This document shows positions 1-8,016 of a DNA stretch of 64,000 bases, in pieces. The DNA is from Geodermatophilus amargosae (GTDB lineage Bacteria > Actinomycetota > Actinomycetes > Mycobacteriales > Geodermatophilaceae). Where the stretch lies: contig NZ_FPBA01000017.1 in assembly GCF_900116515.1 (NCBI RefSeq), forward strand, positions 62,001-126,000, in the 5' to 3' direction. The notes beneath the pieces were generated by a model, which did no database searches, was not told the DNA's origin, and was given only the letters and a program-made list of their open reading frames with translations. The position numbers and the translations under genes were made by a program. Each line of letters starts with the position of its first letter. Position 1 is the first letter of the stretch.

Positions 1-782
1 AGGGTGACGCCCTTCAGCCCGCGTGCGGCCTGCTCCATGATCCGGGCGCCGACGGCGTCGGAGCCGGTGAACGACACCCGGTCCACGCCGGGGTGGGTGG
101 TCAGGTGCTGGCCGACGGAGGGCCCGTCGCCGACGAGGACGTTGATGACGCCGGGGGGGATGCCGGCCTCCTCGAACAGCTCGCCCATCCACAGCGTGGT
201 CAGCGGGGTGCGCGGGGAGGGCAGCAGCACGGTGGTGCAGCCGGCGGCGAGGGCCGCGCCGAACTTGAAGACGGCGAGGTTGATCGGGTAGTTGTAGCCG
301 GTGATGCAGGCCACGACGCCGGCCGGCCGGTAGGCCACCTCGGAGTAGCTGAGCACCGGGTCGTGCCAGGGCCCCAGCTGCACGGTCCGGTCCACCAGCG
401 CCGCCTCGGCCTGCCAGCGCAGGTGGACGATGCCCAGCCGCACCTGCATGACCTCGGCGAACGCGGCCGGGGTGCCGACCTCGTTGACGATCGAGGCGGT
501 GAGCCGCTCGACGTTGGCCTCGAACACGTCGGCCATCCGGGAGATGGCGGCGCTGCGCTCCTGCGGGCTCGCCTCGGCCCACGCGGGGAAGGCCCGGCGC
601 GCGGCGTCGACGGCGGCGTCGACCTGCGCGATCGTCGCCGTCGGCACGGTCGCGGTGACCTGCTCGGTGGCGGGGTTGACCGCCTCGATCTGCGGCCCCT
701 CGCCCGCCACGAGCCGGCCGCCGATCAGCAGCTCACGGGTGGTCGGGACCCACGTGCGCAGGTCGGTCTCGGTGGTGGTCAT
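1..782 (-). CDS. Aldehyde dehydrogenase, N-terminal part (runs off the window)
   Basis: NAD(P)-dependent aldehyde dehydrogenase expected to oxidise an aldehyde to the acid. About 260 codons are visible, from an ATG at 782 to the window edge. They show the ALDH N-terminal domain (NPATEQVTATVP, PAGVVACITGYNYPIN) and the cofactor-binding stretch VSFTGSDAVGARIM. The frame leaves the window just before the expected ELGGK glutamate, so the catalytic Glu and Cys cannot be checked. Its ATG overlaps the TGA of the MaoC-like gene (ATGA), so it is the last visible gene of the ligase, dehydrogenase, CitE, MaoC operon. It resembles the second aldehyde dehydrogenase at 11392-12858 but is a separate gene. 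Confidence 0.9.
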   Translation of the reverse strand, partial: MTTTETDLRTWVPTTRELLIGGRLVAGEGPQIEAVNPATEQVTATVPTATIAQVDAAVDAARRAFPAWAEASPQERSAAISRMADVFEANVERLTASIVNEVGTPAAFAEVMQVRLGIVHLRWQAEAALVDRTVQLGPWHDPVLSYSEVAYRPAGVVACITGYNYPINLAVFKFGAALAAGCTTVLLPSPRTPLTTLWMGELFEEAGIPPGVINVLVGDGPSVGQHLTTHPGVDRVSFTGSDAVGARIMEQAARGLKGVT

Positions 783-1312
783 GCCCGCTGCTCCTCGGAG
801 GTGACGGGGGCGGTCGCGACGGGGGTGTCGTCGCCCAGCACCCGGGGGTTGGACCCGCCGTGCTCGGGGCTCCTGGCCATCAGGCCGACGCGGGTGCACC
901 GCATCACCAGCGTGTCGTCCTGGTTGTAGCCGCGGTGCTCGAACCACACGATGCCGCTGTCGGTGCGGCTCCTGCTCTCCCGCTTGTCGAGGATCGTCGT
1001 CTCACCGCGCAGCGTGTCGCCGTGGAACACCGGGTGGGGGAACTCGACCTTGTCGTAGCCGAGGTTGCCCAGTGTGGTCCCGAAGGTCAGCTCCAGCACG
1101 TGGAAGCCGCCGACCAGGGCGAGGGTGAAGAGGCTGTTGAACAGCGGCCGGCCGTGGATGGTGCCCTTGGCGAACTCGTGGTCGAGGTGCAGCGGCTGGG
1201 TGTTCATCGTCAGCGACGTGAACAGCACGTTGTCGGACTCGGTCACGGTGCGGGTGAACGGGTGCCGGTAGACCCGGCCGACCTCGAACTCCTCGAAGTA
1301 CAGGCCTCGCAC
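779..1312 (-). CDS. MaoC-like hotdog-fold hydratase/dehydratase
   Basis: Hotdog-fold protein of 177 residues, probably an (R)-specific enoyl-CoA or mesaconyl/itaconyl-CoA type hydratase. The GTG start at 1312 is 2 nt after the CitE stop and has GGGAGGT upstream. The active-site loop reads SLTMNTQPLHLD (about residues 33-44). The usual hydratase motif SGDxNPxH has Asp, here replaced by Asn37, while His42 is kept; this variant is what I recall from MaoC proteins paired with CitE lyases. The immediate neighbours are a CitE-like lyase and an acyl-CoA dehydrogenase, the same trio as Rv2498c-Rv2500c of Mycobacterium tuberculosis. The substrate is inferred from context only. Confidence 0.85.
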   Translation of the reverse strand: MRGLYFEEFEVGRVYRHPFTRTVTESDNVLFTSLTMNTQPLHLDHEFAKGTIHGRPLFNSLFTLALVGGFHVLELTFGTTLGNLGYDKVEFPHPVFHGDTLRGETTILDKRESRSRTDSGIVWFEHRGYNQDDTLVMRCTRVGLMARSPEHGGSNPRVLGDDTPVATAPVTSEEQRA

Positions 1313-1314
1313 GG

Positions 1315-2241
1315 TCAGCGACCTCCCTCGGGCGCGTCGAACGTGGGGACGGGTGCGCCCTGCGCACCCGGCAGCGAGCGGGCGTGGGCCAGCCACTCGC
1401 GGGCGGTGTCCACGTGGGCCTTGTCGATGTGCACGCCCCGGTAGCGGACCGCGCCGGAGCCGGCGGCCGCGGCGGCCTGGTAGGCGGCGAGCAGGCCCTC
1501 GTGGAACTCGACCTCGTCGGCGGTGGGCGTGAACGCCTCGTTGACCACCGGCACGTGCCCCGGGTGGATGGCGATCATCCCGCGGAAGCCGAGCTGGCGG
1601 CCCTTCTCGGCGAACGTCTTCAGCCCCACCAGGTCGTCGAGCCGCTCCCAGAGCCCGGTGAGCGGGTGGATCCCCGCCTCGCGGCAGGCCAGCAGCACCC
1701 GGCTGCGCAGGTAGAGGGTCTCCTCGCCCTCCGGCGTCCACCGGTAGCCGACGGCGCGGGCGATGTCGGCGTGCTCGGCGGTGGGGCCGATCATCGCGCC
1801 GACCCGCGGGGACGCCGCCGCGATCTCCCGGGCGTTCTGGATCGCGCCGATCATCTCCACCGGGACGATGTACTCGAGGCCCTGCACGCCGTTGCGCGCC
1901 TCGAAGTGGTCGAGCAGCGCGTCGTAGCGCAGCACGTCGGTCGCCGTCTCGATCTTCGGCGCGAAGACACCGGTGAGCCCGGGGACGACGACGGCCTCGA
2001 GGTCGGCGCCGGTGAGCCGGGTGTCGAGCGGGTTGACCCGGACGAGGAGGCCCACGCGGGGGTCGCGCGCGCGGACGGCGCGGATCGACTCGGCGACGGT
2101 CGCGCGGGCGCCCGCCTTGAGGTCGGCGGGCACCGAGTCCTCGAGGTCGAGCACGACGCAGTCGGCGCCGGAGGCCAGGGCCTTGTCCAGCCACTGCGGC
2201 TTGTGGCCCGGGACGAACAGGATCGAGCGGTAGGGCACCAT
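1315..2241 (-). CDS. HpcH/HpaI aldolase / CitE-like acyl-CoA lyase
   Basis: TIM-barrel lyase of the CitE family, 308 residues, with the family's N-terminal signature (FVPGHKPQWLDKA, then VVLDLEDSVP around residues 29-38, the Asp/Glu being Mg2+ ligands) and a second acidic motif (YIVPVEMIGAIQNA). Family members cleave or form malyl-CoA, beta-methylmalyl-CoA or citramalyl-CoA. The ATG at 2241 has GGGAG upstream and lies 16 nt after the acyl-CoA dehydrogenase stop. With the MaoC hydratase downstream and a dehydrogenase upstream it could complete a leucine- or itaconate-like C5-CoA breakdown (lyase giving acetyl-CoA plus a keto acid). There is no citrate lyase alpha or gamma subunit, so citrate lyase proper is unlikely. 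Confidence 0.88.
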   Translation of the reverse strand: MVPYRSILFVPGHKPQWLDKALASGADCVVLDLEDSVPADLKAGARATVAESIRAVRARDPRVGLLVRVNPLDTRLTGADLEAVVVPGLTGVFAPKIETATDVLRYDALLDHFEARNGVQGLEYIVPVEMIGAIQNAREIAAASPRVGAMIGPTAEHADIARAVGYRWTPEGEETLYLRSRVLLACREAGIHPLTGLWERLDDLVGLKTFAEKGRQLGFRGMIAIHPGHVPVVNEAFTPTADEVEFHEGLLAAYQAAAAAGSGAVRYRGVHIDKAHVDTAREWLAHARSLPGAQGAPVPTFDAPEGGR

Positions 2242-2257
2242 CGCCGGCCGTCTCCCG

Positions 2258-3424
2258 TCAGTAGCTGCGCGGCAGGCCGAGCACGTGCTCGGCGGTGTAG
2301 TTGAGGACCATCTCCTGGCTGATCGGCGCGATCCGCATGAGCCGGGCCTCGCGGAAGTACCGCTCGACGTGGAACTCCCTGCCGTAGCCGAAACCGCCGT
2401 GCACCTGCAGGGCGACGTCGGCGGCGAGGAAGCCGGCCTCGGCGCAGAGGAACTTCGCCGCGTTGGCCTCCCGGCCGCAGGGCAGCGCCCGGTCGACCAG
2501 CCAGGCCGCCTTCTGCACGACCTGCTCGGCGGCGTCGAGACGGATCGCGGCGTCGGCGAGCTGGAAGCTGATGCCCTGGTTCTGCCCGATCGGCCGGCCG
2601 AACACCTCGCGCTGCTTGGCGTACTCGACGCCGCGGCGCAGCGCCGCCCGGCCGATGCCGAGCGCGGCGTTGGCGCTGATCACCCGCTCGGCGTTGAGCC
2701 CGCCCAGGATGGTGCGGAAGCCGTGCCCGACCTCGCCGACGACGTCCTCGTCGGCCACGAACAGGTCGTCGATGAACAGCTCGTTGGTGTCGACGGCGTT
2801 GCGGCCCATCTTGGGGATCTCGCGGATCTGCACGCGCTCGCGGTCCATCGGCGCGAAGAACAGCGTCAGCCCCGCCGTCTTCCTGGCGGCCGGGTCGCGC
2901 GGGCTGGTGCGGGCCAGCAGCAGCATCCGCTGCGCCTCCTGCGCCTTGGTGATCCACACCTTCTTGCCCGAGACCAGCCAGCCGCCGTCGACCTTCCGCG
3001 CGGTGGTGGAGATGTTGGTCGTGTCGGTGCCGGCGTCGGGCTCGGTGACGGCGAAGGACACGTGCAGCTCGCCGCTGACCGCCTGCGGCAGGAACCGCTG
3101 CTTGAGCGACTCCGAGCCGTGCTCGATGACCGGGTGGAAGCCGAAGATGCCGATGTGCACGGCGCTGCAGCCGCCCATGCCCGCTCCGGAGGCGGCGATC
3201 TCGTACTCGACGAGCGCGGCCTCGGTGACGCCGAGCCCGCCGCCGCCGTACTCCTCGGGGATGGTCAGGCCGAGCCAGCCGGCGTCGCGCACCGCGTCGT
3301 AGAACTCCCAGGGGAACTCGTGGGAGTCGTCGTGCTGCATCCAGTACTCGTCGGGGAAGGCCTTGCACATGGCCCGGACGGCCTCGCGGATCTCCCGGTG
3401 GGTGGGGTCCTCGGCGTAGTCCAC
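2258..3424 (-). CDS. Acyl-CoA dehydrogenase with the catalytic Glu placed as in isovaleryl-CoA dehydrogenase
   Basis: FAD-dependent acyl-CoA dehydrogenase, 388 residues, with FAVTEPDAGTDTTN and GYGREFHVERYFREARL motifs. The C-terminal YEGxxE segment that normally carries the catalytic base is absent (it reads MRIAPISQEMVLNY). A Glu at residue 246 in GGLNAERVISAN aligns by eye with the helix-G base of isovaleryl- and long-chain acyl-CoA dehydrogenases, so activity on branched or bulky acyl-CoAs is plausible. It is preceded 10 nt upstream by the CoA ligase and followed by the CitE and MaoC genes, so it probably carries out the first oxidation of the CoA ester made by that ligase. Confidence 0.92.
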   Translation of the reverse strand: MDYAEDPTHREIREAVRAMCKAFPDEYWMQHDDSHEFPWEFYDAVRDAGWLGLTIPEEYGGGGLGVTEAALVEYEIAASGAGMGGCSAVHIGIFGFHPVIEHGSESLKQRFLPQAVSGELHVSFAVTEPDAGTDTTNISTTARKVDGGWLVSGKKVWITKAQEAQRMLLLARTSPRDPAARKTAGLTLFFAPMDRERVQIREIPKMGRNAVDTNELFIDDLFVADEDVVGEVGHGFRTILGGLNAERVISANAALGIGRAALRRGVEYAKQREVFGRPIGQNQGISFQLADAAIRLDAAEQVVQKAAWLVDRALPCGREANAAKFLCAEAGFLAADVALQVHGGFGYGREFHVERYFREARLMRIAPISQEMVLNYTAEHVLGLPRSY

Positions 3425-3434
3425 GGCGGTCTCC

Positions 3435-5102
3435 TCAGCGGGCGCCGGCCGCCGCGGTGACGGCGGTCCGGTCGTGGGTGTCGGCGGTGACGCCGTCGGC
3501 GCGGAGCACGGCCTTCTGGACCTTCTCCGACGGTGTCCTGGGCAGCGCGTCGACGAAGCGGACGTAGCGCGGGACGGCGAAGCCCGGCACCCGGCCGGTG
3601 CACCAGTCCCACAGCTCCGCGGCGGTGACGCCGGGGCCGGCCGGGTCGGCCACGACGAAGGCCATGACCTCGTCCTCGCCGGCCTCGGAGTCGGCCGCGA
3701 CGCCGACGACGGCGACCTCGAGGACGCCGGGGTGCGACAGCAGGCCCTGCTCGACCTCGTAGGAGCTGATGTTCTCGCCGCGGCGGCGCAGCGCGTCCTT
3801 GTAGCGGTCGACGAAGTAGAACCAGCCGTCGGCGTCCCGGCGCAGCGCGTCCCCGGTGTGGAACCACAGGTTGCGCCACGCCTCGGCGGTCTTTTCCGGC
3901 ATGCCGAAGTAGCCCAGGGAGCAGGTCCACGGGTGCCGCGGCCGGACGACGAGCTCGCCGACCTCGCCGAGGGGCACCTCGCGGTCGGTCTCGGGGTCGA
4001 CCAGCCGCACGTCGAACCAGTCGGCGGCCGCCAGCCCGGCGGCGCCGGCGGGCCGGTCCTCGCCGTAGGGCGACAGGATCGGCGCGCTGGTCTCGGTCAG
4101 GCCGAACACCTCGGTGAACGCCTCGATGCCGTAGCGGTCCTTGAACCCCTCGACGATGGAACTGGCCGTGGGGGCGGCGAAGACGGTGCGCAGCACGTTG
4201 TCGGCGTCGTCCGGGCGCGGGGGCTGCTTCCAGACGAAGTCCATCATCACGCCGATGAGGTTGGTGGCCGTGACGCCGGACTCCCGCAGCTGGGCGACCC
4301 AGCGGCTGGCGGAGAACCGCGGCCGGCAGACCAGCCGGGCGCCGGCGATGAGCGCTGGGTAGGCCGCCATGAACTGGGCGTTGCCGTGGAACAGCGGGGT
4401 GCAGGTGAAGTAGGTGTCCTCGGGGGTCAGCCGCTGCAGGCTGACCACCTCCTGGCCGAAGAAGTACATCTGCGCGTGCGGCATGGCCACGCCCTTGGAC
4501 GGGCCGGTGGTGCCGGAGGTGAAGAAGATCGAGGCCAGCGCGTGCGGCGGCGGCGTCGGGAACCGCGCGCCGGAGCGGGCGCCGACGACGAGGTCCTCCC
4601 ACGGGCCGGCGGTCCAGCCGTGCTCGCGCAGCAGGGTCAGCGCCTGCTCGCGGCTGCCGGTGTCGACCACCCAGAACCGCTCGACGACCCGGGCGGCGTC
4701 ACCGACGGCGGCGAACTTGGCCGCGTGCACGTCGTCGATGACGGCGAACCGCGGCGCGGAGGTGGCCACCTGGTGCTCGAGGAAGACGCCCTCGTAGGCG
4801 GTGTTGATCGGCACCTCGACCGTGCCGCCGATCCCGGTGCCAAGCCAGGTGCGCAGGAACTGCGAGGAGTTGGCCGCCATGACCAGGACGCGGTCGCCGG
4901 TGCGGGCACCGGCCTCGGCGAGCCGGTCGGCCACCGACTCCGCCTGCTGCAGCGCCTGCGCGTAGGTGAGGGTCAGGCCCTCCTCGGGCAGGTCGAGCGC
5001 GACGGCGTCGGGGCGGCGGGCCGCGTGGTGCCGCAGTACCGTCGCGAGCGTCCAGTCGCCCTGGTCCGGGAAGGCCGGCTCCAGCTCCGTGTAGTAGCGC
5101 AT
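3435..5102 (-). CDS. AMP-dependent acyl-CoA synthetase (ANL family)
   Basis: Adenylate-forming acyl-CoA ligase, about 555 residues. The AMP-binding P-loop reads FFTSGTTGPSKGV, followed by FGLTETSAP, the hinge FVDRYKDALRRRGENIS and the C-terminal catalytic lysine region LPRTPSEKVQKAVL, all intact. It should activate a carboxylic acid to its CoA ester. I chose the ATG at 5102, directly after GGGGAG, although a GTG at 5129 in the same frame is possible. A 104-nt gap with a palindromic operator (5155-5170) separates it from the SDR upstream, so it starts its own transcription unit: ligase, acyl-CoA dehydrogenase, CitE, MaoC, aldehyde dehydrogenase. Confidence 0.92.
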   Translation of the reverse strand: MRYYTELEPAFPDQGDWTLATVLRHHAARRPDAVALDLPEEGLTLTYAQALQQAESVADRLAEAGARTGDRVLVMAANSSQFLRTWLGTGIGGTVEVPINTAYEGVFLEHQVATSAPRFAVIDDVHAAKFAAVGDAARVVERFWVVDTGSREQALTLLREHGWTAGPWEDLVVGARSGARFPTPPPHALASIFFTSGTTGPSKGVAMPHAQMYFFGQEVVSLQRLTPEDTYFTCTPLFHGNAQFMAAYPALIAGARLVCRPRFSASRWVAQLRESGVTATNLIGVMMDFVWKQPPRPDDADNVLRTVFAAPTASSIVEGFKDRYGIEAFTEVFGLTETSAPILSPYGEDRPAGAAGLAAADWFDVRLVDPETDREVPLGEVGELVVRPRHPWTCSLGYFGMPEKTAEAWRNLWFHTGDALRRDADGWFYFVDRYKDALRRRGENISSYEVEQGLLSHPGVLEVAVVGVAADSEAGEDEVMAFVVADPAGPGVTAAELWDWCTGRVPGFAVPRYVRFVDALPRTPSEKVQKAVLRADGVTADTHDRTAVTAAAGAR

Positions 5103-5154
5103 CTCTCCCCTACCGATGGGGTCCCGCACCCCACGTGCGGACGTGAACCCACCT

Positions 5155-5170
5155 AATCATGTGCATGGTT
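5155..5170. promoter_or_regulatory. Palindromic operator AATCATGTGCATGGTT upstream of the ligase operon
   Basis: Imperfect 16-bp palindrome, 53 nt upstream of the ligase start. It agrees at 12 of 16 positions with the perfect palindrome at 11235-11250 upstream of the Liv binding-protein gene. A common regulator, perhaps of TetR type, is inferred; none is encoded in the window beside either site. Confidence 0.5.
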
Positions 5171-5206
5171 GTTTGACCAGTGGTGTCCGCGGGTCGCGGA
5201 CCGGAC

Positions 5207-5989
5207 TCAGGCCCGGGCGGGGAGCCCGCCGATGGCCCAGCCACCGTCCACGGGGAGCACGACGCCGGTGACGTAGCTCGCCCGCGACGAGGCCAGCCAG
5301 ACCGCGGCGTCGGCGATCTCCGACGGCTCCCCGAAGCGGTCCATCGGGATCCGGTCGAGGTAGCGCTGAGGGGACGCGCGCCCGCTGGCCATCATCGCCC
5401 GCTGCATGTCGGTGGCCACCGTGCCCGGGGCGACCGCGTTGACGCGGATGCCGTCGGCTCCCCACTCCACGGCCAGGGAGCGGACCAGCCCCTCGATCCC
5501 GGCCTTGGACGCGCAGTACGAGGCCCGGGCGGCGAAGCCCTGGACGGCGCAGATCGAGGAGACCATGACGATGCTGCCGCCCGGGCCCATCGCCTGCCGG
5601 GCCACCTGGGCACCGACGAACGCCGCCCGCAGGTTGACGTCGAGCAGGCGGTCCCACTCGGCGAGCGGGTAGCCGACCGTCTCCCCCGGCGAGGTCACGC
5701 CGGCGTTGGCGACGAAGGTGGCCAGGCCCTCCCCGAGCTCGGCGGCGCGGGCGACCGCGCGGGCGAGGACGTCGGGGTCGCCCGCGTCGCCGACGACGGC
5801 GTCGTGCCCGGTCCCGAGCGGGGCGAGGTCCGGGGAGACGTCCACGGCGACCACCGCGGACCCGGCCTCGGCGAACCCCCGGGCGATCGCCCGCCCGATG
5901 CCCTGGGCCGCGCCGGTGACGACGACGCCGCGCGGGCGCGCAGCCGTCGCGGGGACCGGCGCCGGCGCGGCCTCGACGTCGGCGCTCAC
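5207..5989 (-). CDS. Short-chain dehydrogenase/reductase
   Basis: Classical SDR of 260 residues with the Rossmann motif VVVTGAAQGIGRAIA, the VANAG strand, catalytic Ser (VMVSSI), YCASK Tyr/Lys pair and the C-terminal VTGVVLPVDGGW. It should oxidise or reduce an alcohol/ketone with NAD(P)(H). The GTG start at 5989 overlaps the TGA of the SnoaL-like gene (GTGA), so it is translationally coupled and is the last gene of the liv transporter operon. Its location suggests it acts on the imported compound or an early intermediate. Confidence 0.9.
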   Translation of the reverse strand: MSADVEAAPAPVPATAARPRGVVVTGAAQGIGRAIARGFAEAGSAVVAVDVSPDLAPLGTGHDAVVGDAGDPDVLARAVARAAELGEGLATFVANAGVTSPGETVGYPLAEWDRLLDVNLRAAFVGAQVARQAMGPGGSIVMVSSICAVQGFAARASYCASKAGIEGLVRSLAVEWGADGIRVNAVAPGTVATDMQRAMMASGRASPQRYLDRIPMDRFGEPSEIADAAVWLASSRASYVTGVVLPVDGGWAIGGLPARA

Positions 5990-6474
5990 GACCGGCCCGC
6001 CGACTCCGCCACCGCTTCCGGGGTGCCCGCGTGCGCGAAGCGGGCCTCGGCCGCGGGCAGGTGCAGCACCCGGTCGACGGAGATGCGCTTGTGCGCGATG
6101 AGCAGCTCGCCGTCGCGCTCCACGTGGTCGTCGGCGTAGGTGCCGGTGACCACCCGGGTCCGGCCCTCCTCGAACATCGTGGCCTGGAAGTAGGCCGAGG
6201 TCGTGACGACGTCCCCGGCCCGCTCGGCGAGCACGTTGGTGACCACGTGCCGGCACACCGGGATGGCCATCGCGACGTGCGCGCGGTAGACGTCGAGGAA
6301 CGCCTCGACCCCGGACTCGGCCGGCAGGTCCCCGCGCGTGACCCCGACGTCCTCGGTCACCATCGCGCGCAGGGCGTCGAGGTCCCCGCGGTCGACGGCC
6401 AGCGCGTAGCGGGCGTAGAGCCGGGCGCTGCGGGCGCCGAGGAGGGCGGCGTCGTCGCCGGCGAGCGGCGCCAT
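5986..6474 (-). CDS. SnoaL/NTF2-like protein
   Basis: Small cone-shaped NTF2-fold protein of 162 residues (LYARYALAVDRGDLDALRAMV, then VTEDVGVTRGD, later VVTGTYADDHVERDGELLIAHKRISVDRV). This is the usual layout of SnoaL-like domains with a solvent-exposed pocket. Such proteins act as isomerases, epoxide hydrolases or small dioxygenase subunits, so the function is open. The ATG at 6474 shares its A with the livF TGA (TGATG); a GTG at 6477 is equally possible. A second SnoaL-like gene lies at 12925-13371 in the same island. Confidence 0.75.
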   Translation of the reverse strand: MAPLAGDDAALLGARSARLYARYALAVDRGDLDALRAMVTEDVGVTRGDLPAESGVEAFLDVYRAHVAMAIPVCRHVVTNVLAERAGDVVTTSAYFQATMFEEGRTRVVTGTYADDHVERDGELLIAHKRISVDRVLHLPAAEARFAHAGTPEAVAESAGRS

Positions 6475-7199
6475 CACCCCTCCCGCCCCGCGAGGGCGGC
6501 CTCGCCGAGGAACGCGCGCAGCACCGAGGCGTGGTTGCGGGCGTCCCCGGAAGCGCCCGTGTAGACGACCTCGCCCCGGGCCACGGCGACGACCTCGTCG
6601 GCGAGGTCGAGGCCGGCCTCGGCGTTCTGCTCGACCATGAGGATCCCGATGCCGTCGTCGGCCATCTGCCGGACACCGGCCAGGATCGAGTCGACGACCA
6701 CCGGCGCCAGGCCCATCGACGGCTCGTCCATGAGCATCACCTTCGGCTGCGACATCAGGGCCCGGCCGAAGGCGAGCATCTGCTGCTCACCGCCGCTGAG
6801 CAGGCCGGCCGCACCGTCGCGCCGCTCGGCGAGGATCGGGAACGTGTCGTAGACCTTCGCCAGCGTCGACTCGAGGAGCCGCTTGCCGGCCGTGTAGCCG
6901 CCCATCCGCAGGTTCTCGGCCACGGTGAGCGGGCCGAACACCCGGCGCCCCTCGGGGACCAGCGCCAGGCCGCGCCGGACCAGCCGGTGCGGGGCCTGGC
7001 CGAGCACCTCGGCGCCGTCGAGGACGACCGAGCCGCGCTGCGCGGGCACCAGGCCGGCGAGGGCCTTGAGCGTCGTGCTCTTGCCGGCGCCGTTCGCGCC
7101 GAGCACCAGCGTGATCCGCCCCGGTGCGACCGAGAGGCTGACCCCGCGGACCGCCTCGATCTTGCCGTAGGCGACGTGCAGGTCACTCACTTCGAGCAT
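6474..7199 (-). CDS. livF: Branched-chain-type ABC transporter ATPase LivF
   Basis: ABC ATPase of 241 residues with Walker A GANGAGKST, signature LSGGEQQMLAFGRAL and Walker B VMLMDEPSMGL, short as typical of LivF. With LivG it energises the LivHM permease. Its ATG at 7199 lies 17 nt inside the 3' end of livG. In actinobacterial catabolic islands Liv-type systems often import aromatic, steroid-like or short-chain organic acids rather than amino acids. The neighbouring oxidation genes favour that reading here. Confidence 0.93.
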   Translation of the reverse strand: MLEVSDLHVAYGKIEAVRGVSLSVAPGRITLVLGANGAGKSTTLKALAGLVPAQRGSVVLDGAEVLGQAPHRLVRRGLALVPEGRRVFGPLTVAENLRMGGYTAGKRLLESTLAKVYDTFPILAERRDGAAGLLSGGEQQMLAFGRALMSQPKVMLMDEPSMGLAPVVVDSILAGVRQMADDGIGILMVEQNAEAGLDLADEVVAVARGEVVYTGASGDARNHASVLRAFLGEAALAGREG

Positions 7200-8016
7200 G
7201 GTCGCGCCACTTCCTCCCGAGATAGGCCTCCTGGACGGCCGGGTCCTGGACGACGTCCGCGGGCGCGCCCTGGGCGATCAGCCGGCCGGAGTTCATGGCG
7301 AACACGTAGTCGCAGGTGTCGATCATCATCTGGACGTCGTGCTCGACCAGCAGCTGGCACAGACCGTCGGTGCGCATGCTCCGCATCAGGGCGGAGATCT
7401 CCGCACGCTCGGTCTGGTTCATCCCCGCGGTCGGCTCGTCGAGCAGCAGCAGCCGCGGGCCCATCGCGATCGCCCGGGCGATCTCGACCCGGCGCTGCGT
7501 GCCGTAGGACAGCTCCGACGGGTAGTGGTCCTCGAAGCCCTCCAGCCGCGTCCGGGCGACGGCCTCGGCCACCGCCGGCGACGCCGCACGCGGCCGCAGC
7601 CACCCGGCCGGTCCGCGCCGCTGCTGCGCCTCGTCCCCGGAGCGGGCGTCGGCGCCGATCTGGACGTTGGCCCGGACGGTGAGGTCCGGCAGCAGCCGCA
7701 CGGTCTGGAAGGTGCGGGCCACGCCGAGCCCGGCCAGCCGGGAGGCCGCCACGTCGTGCACCGGCCGGCCGTCGAGCAGCAGCTCGCCGCGGGTGAGTGG
7801 GGTCAGCCGGGTGACCGCGGCGATCAGCGTGCTCTTGCCCGAGCCGTTGGGGCCGATGATCCCGTAGATCAGCCCGGACTCCAGCTGCAGCGAGATGCCG
7901 TCGACGGCCTTGACGCCGCCGAAGTGCACCGCGACGTCGCGCAGCTCGAGGACGGGTGTCGTGCCGGCCGGGCCGGGCGGGCCGGAGGTGCCGGTCTGCG
8001 GAACGGACGTGCTCAC
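7183..8016 (-). CDS. livG: Branched-chain-type ABC transporter ATPase LivG
   Basis: ABC ATPase of 277 residues: Walker A GPNGSGKST, a degenerate signature ELSYGTQRRVEIARAI (LSYGTQ in place of LSGGQ, common in LivG) and Walker B LLLLDEPTAGM, with the C-terminal LivG tail (VQDPAVQEAYLGRKW). A Gly/Pro-rich N-terminal extension of about 20 residues precedes the domain. The GTG start at 8016 overlaps the livM stop (GTGA). Confidence 0.93.
   Translation of the reverse strand: MSTSVPQTGTSGPPGPAGTTPVLELRDVAVHFGGVKAVDGISLQLESGLIYGIIGPNGSGKSTLIAAVTRLTPLTRGELLLDGRPVHDVAASRLAGLGVARTFQTVRLLPDLTVRANVQIGADARSGDEAQQRRGPAGWLRPRAASPAVAEAVARTRLEGFEDHYPSELSYGTQRRVEIARAIAMGPRLLLLDEPTAGMNQTERAEISALMRSMRTDGLCQLLVEHDVQMMIDTCDYVFAMNSGRLIAQGAPADVVQDPAVQEAYLGRKWRDHARSE

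Noticed and set aside
5102..5129. GTG at 5129 as the ligase start
   Set aside because: Possible, but the nine extra residues are not family-like and GGGGAG directly precedes the ATG at 5102.
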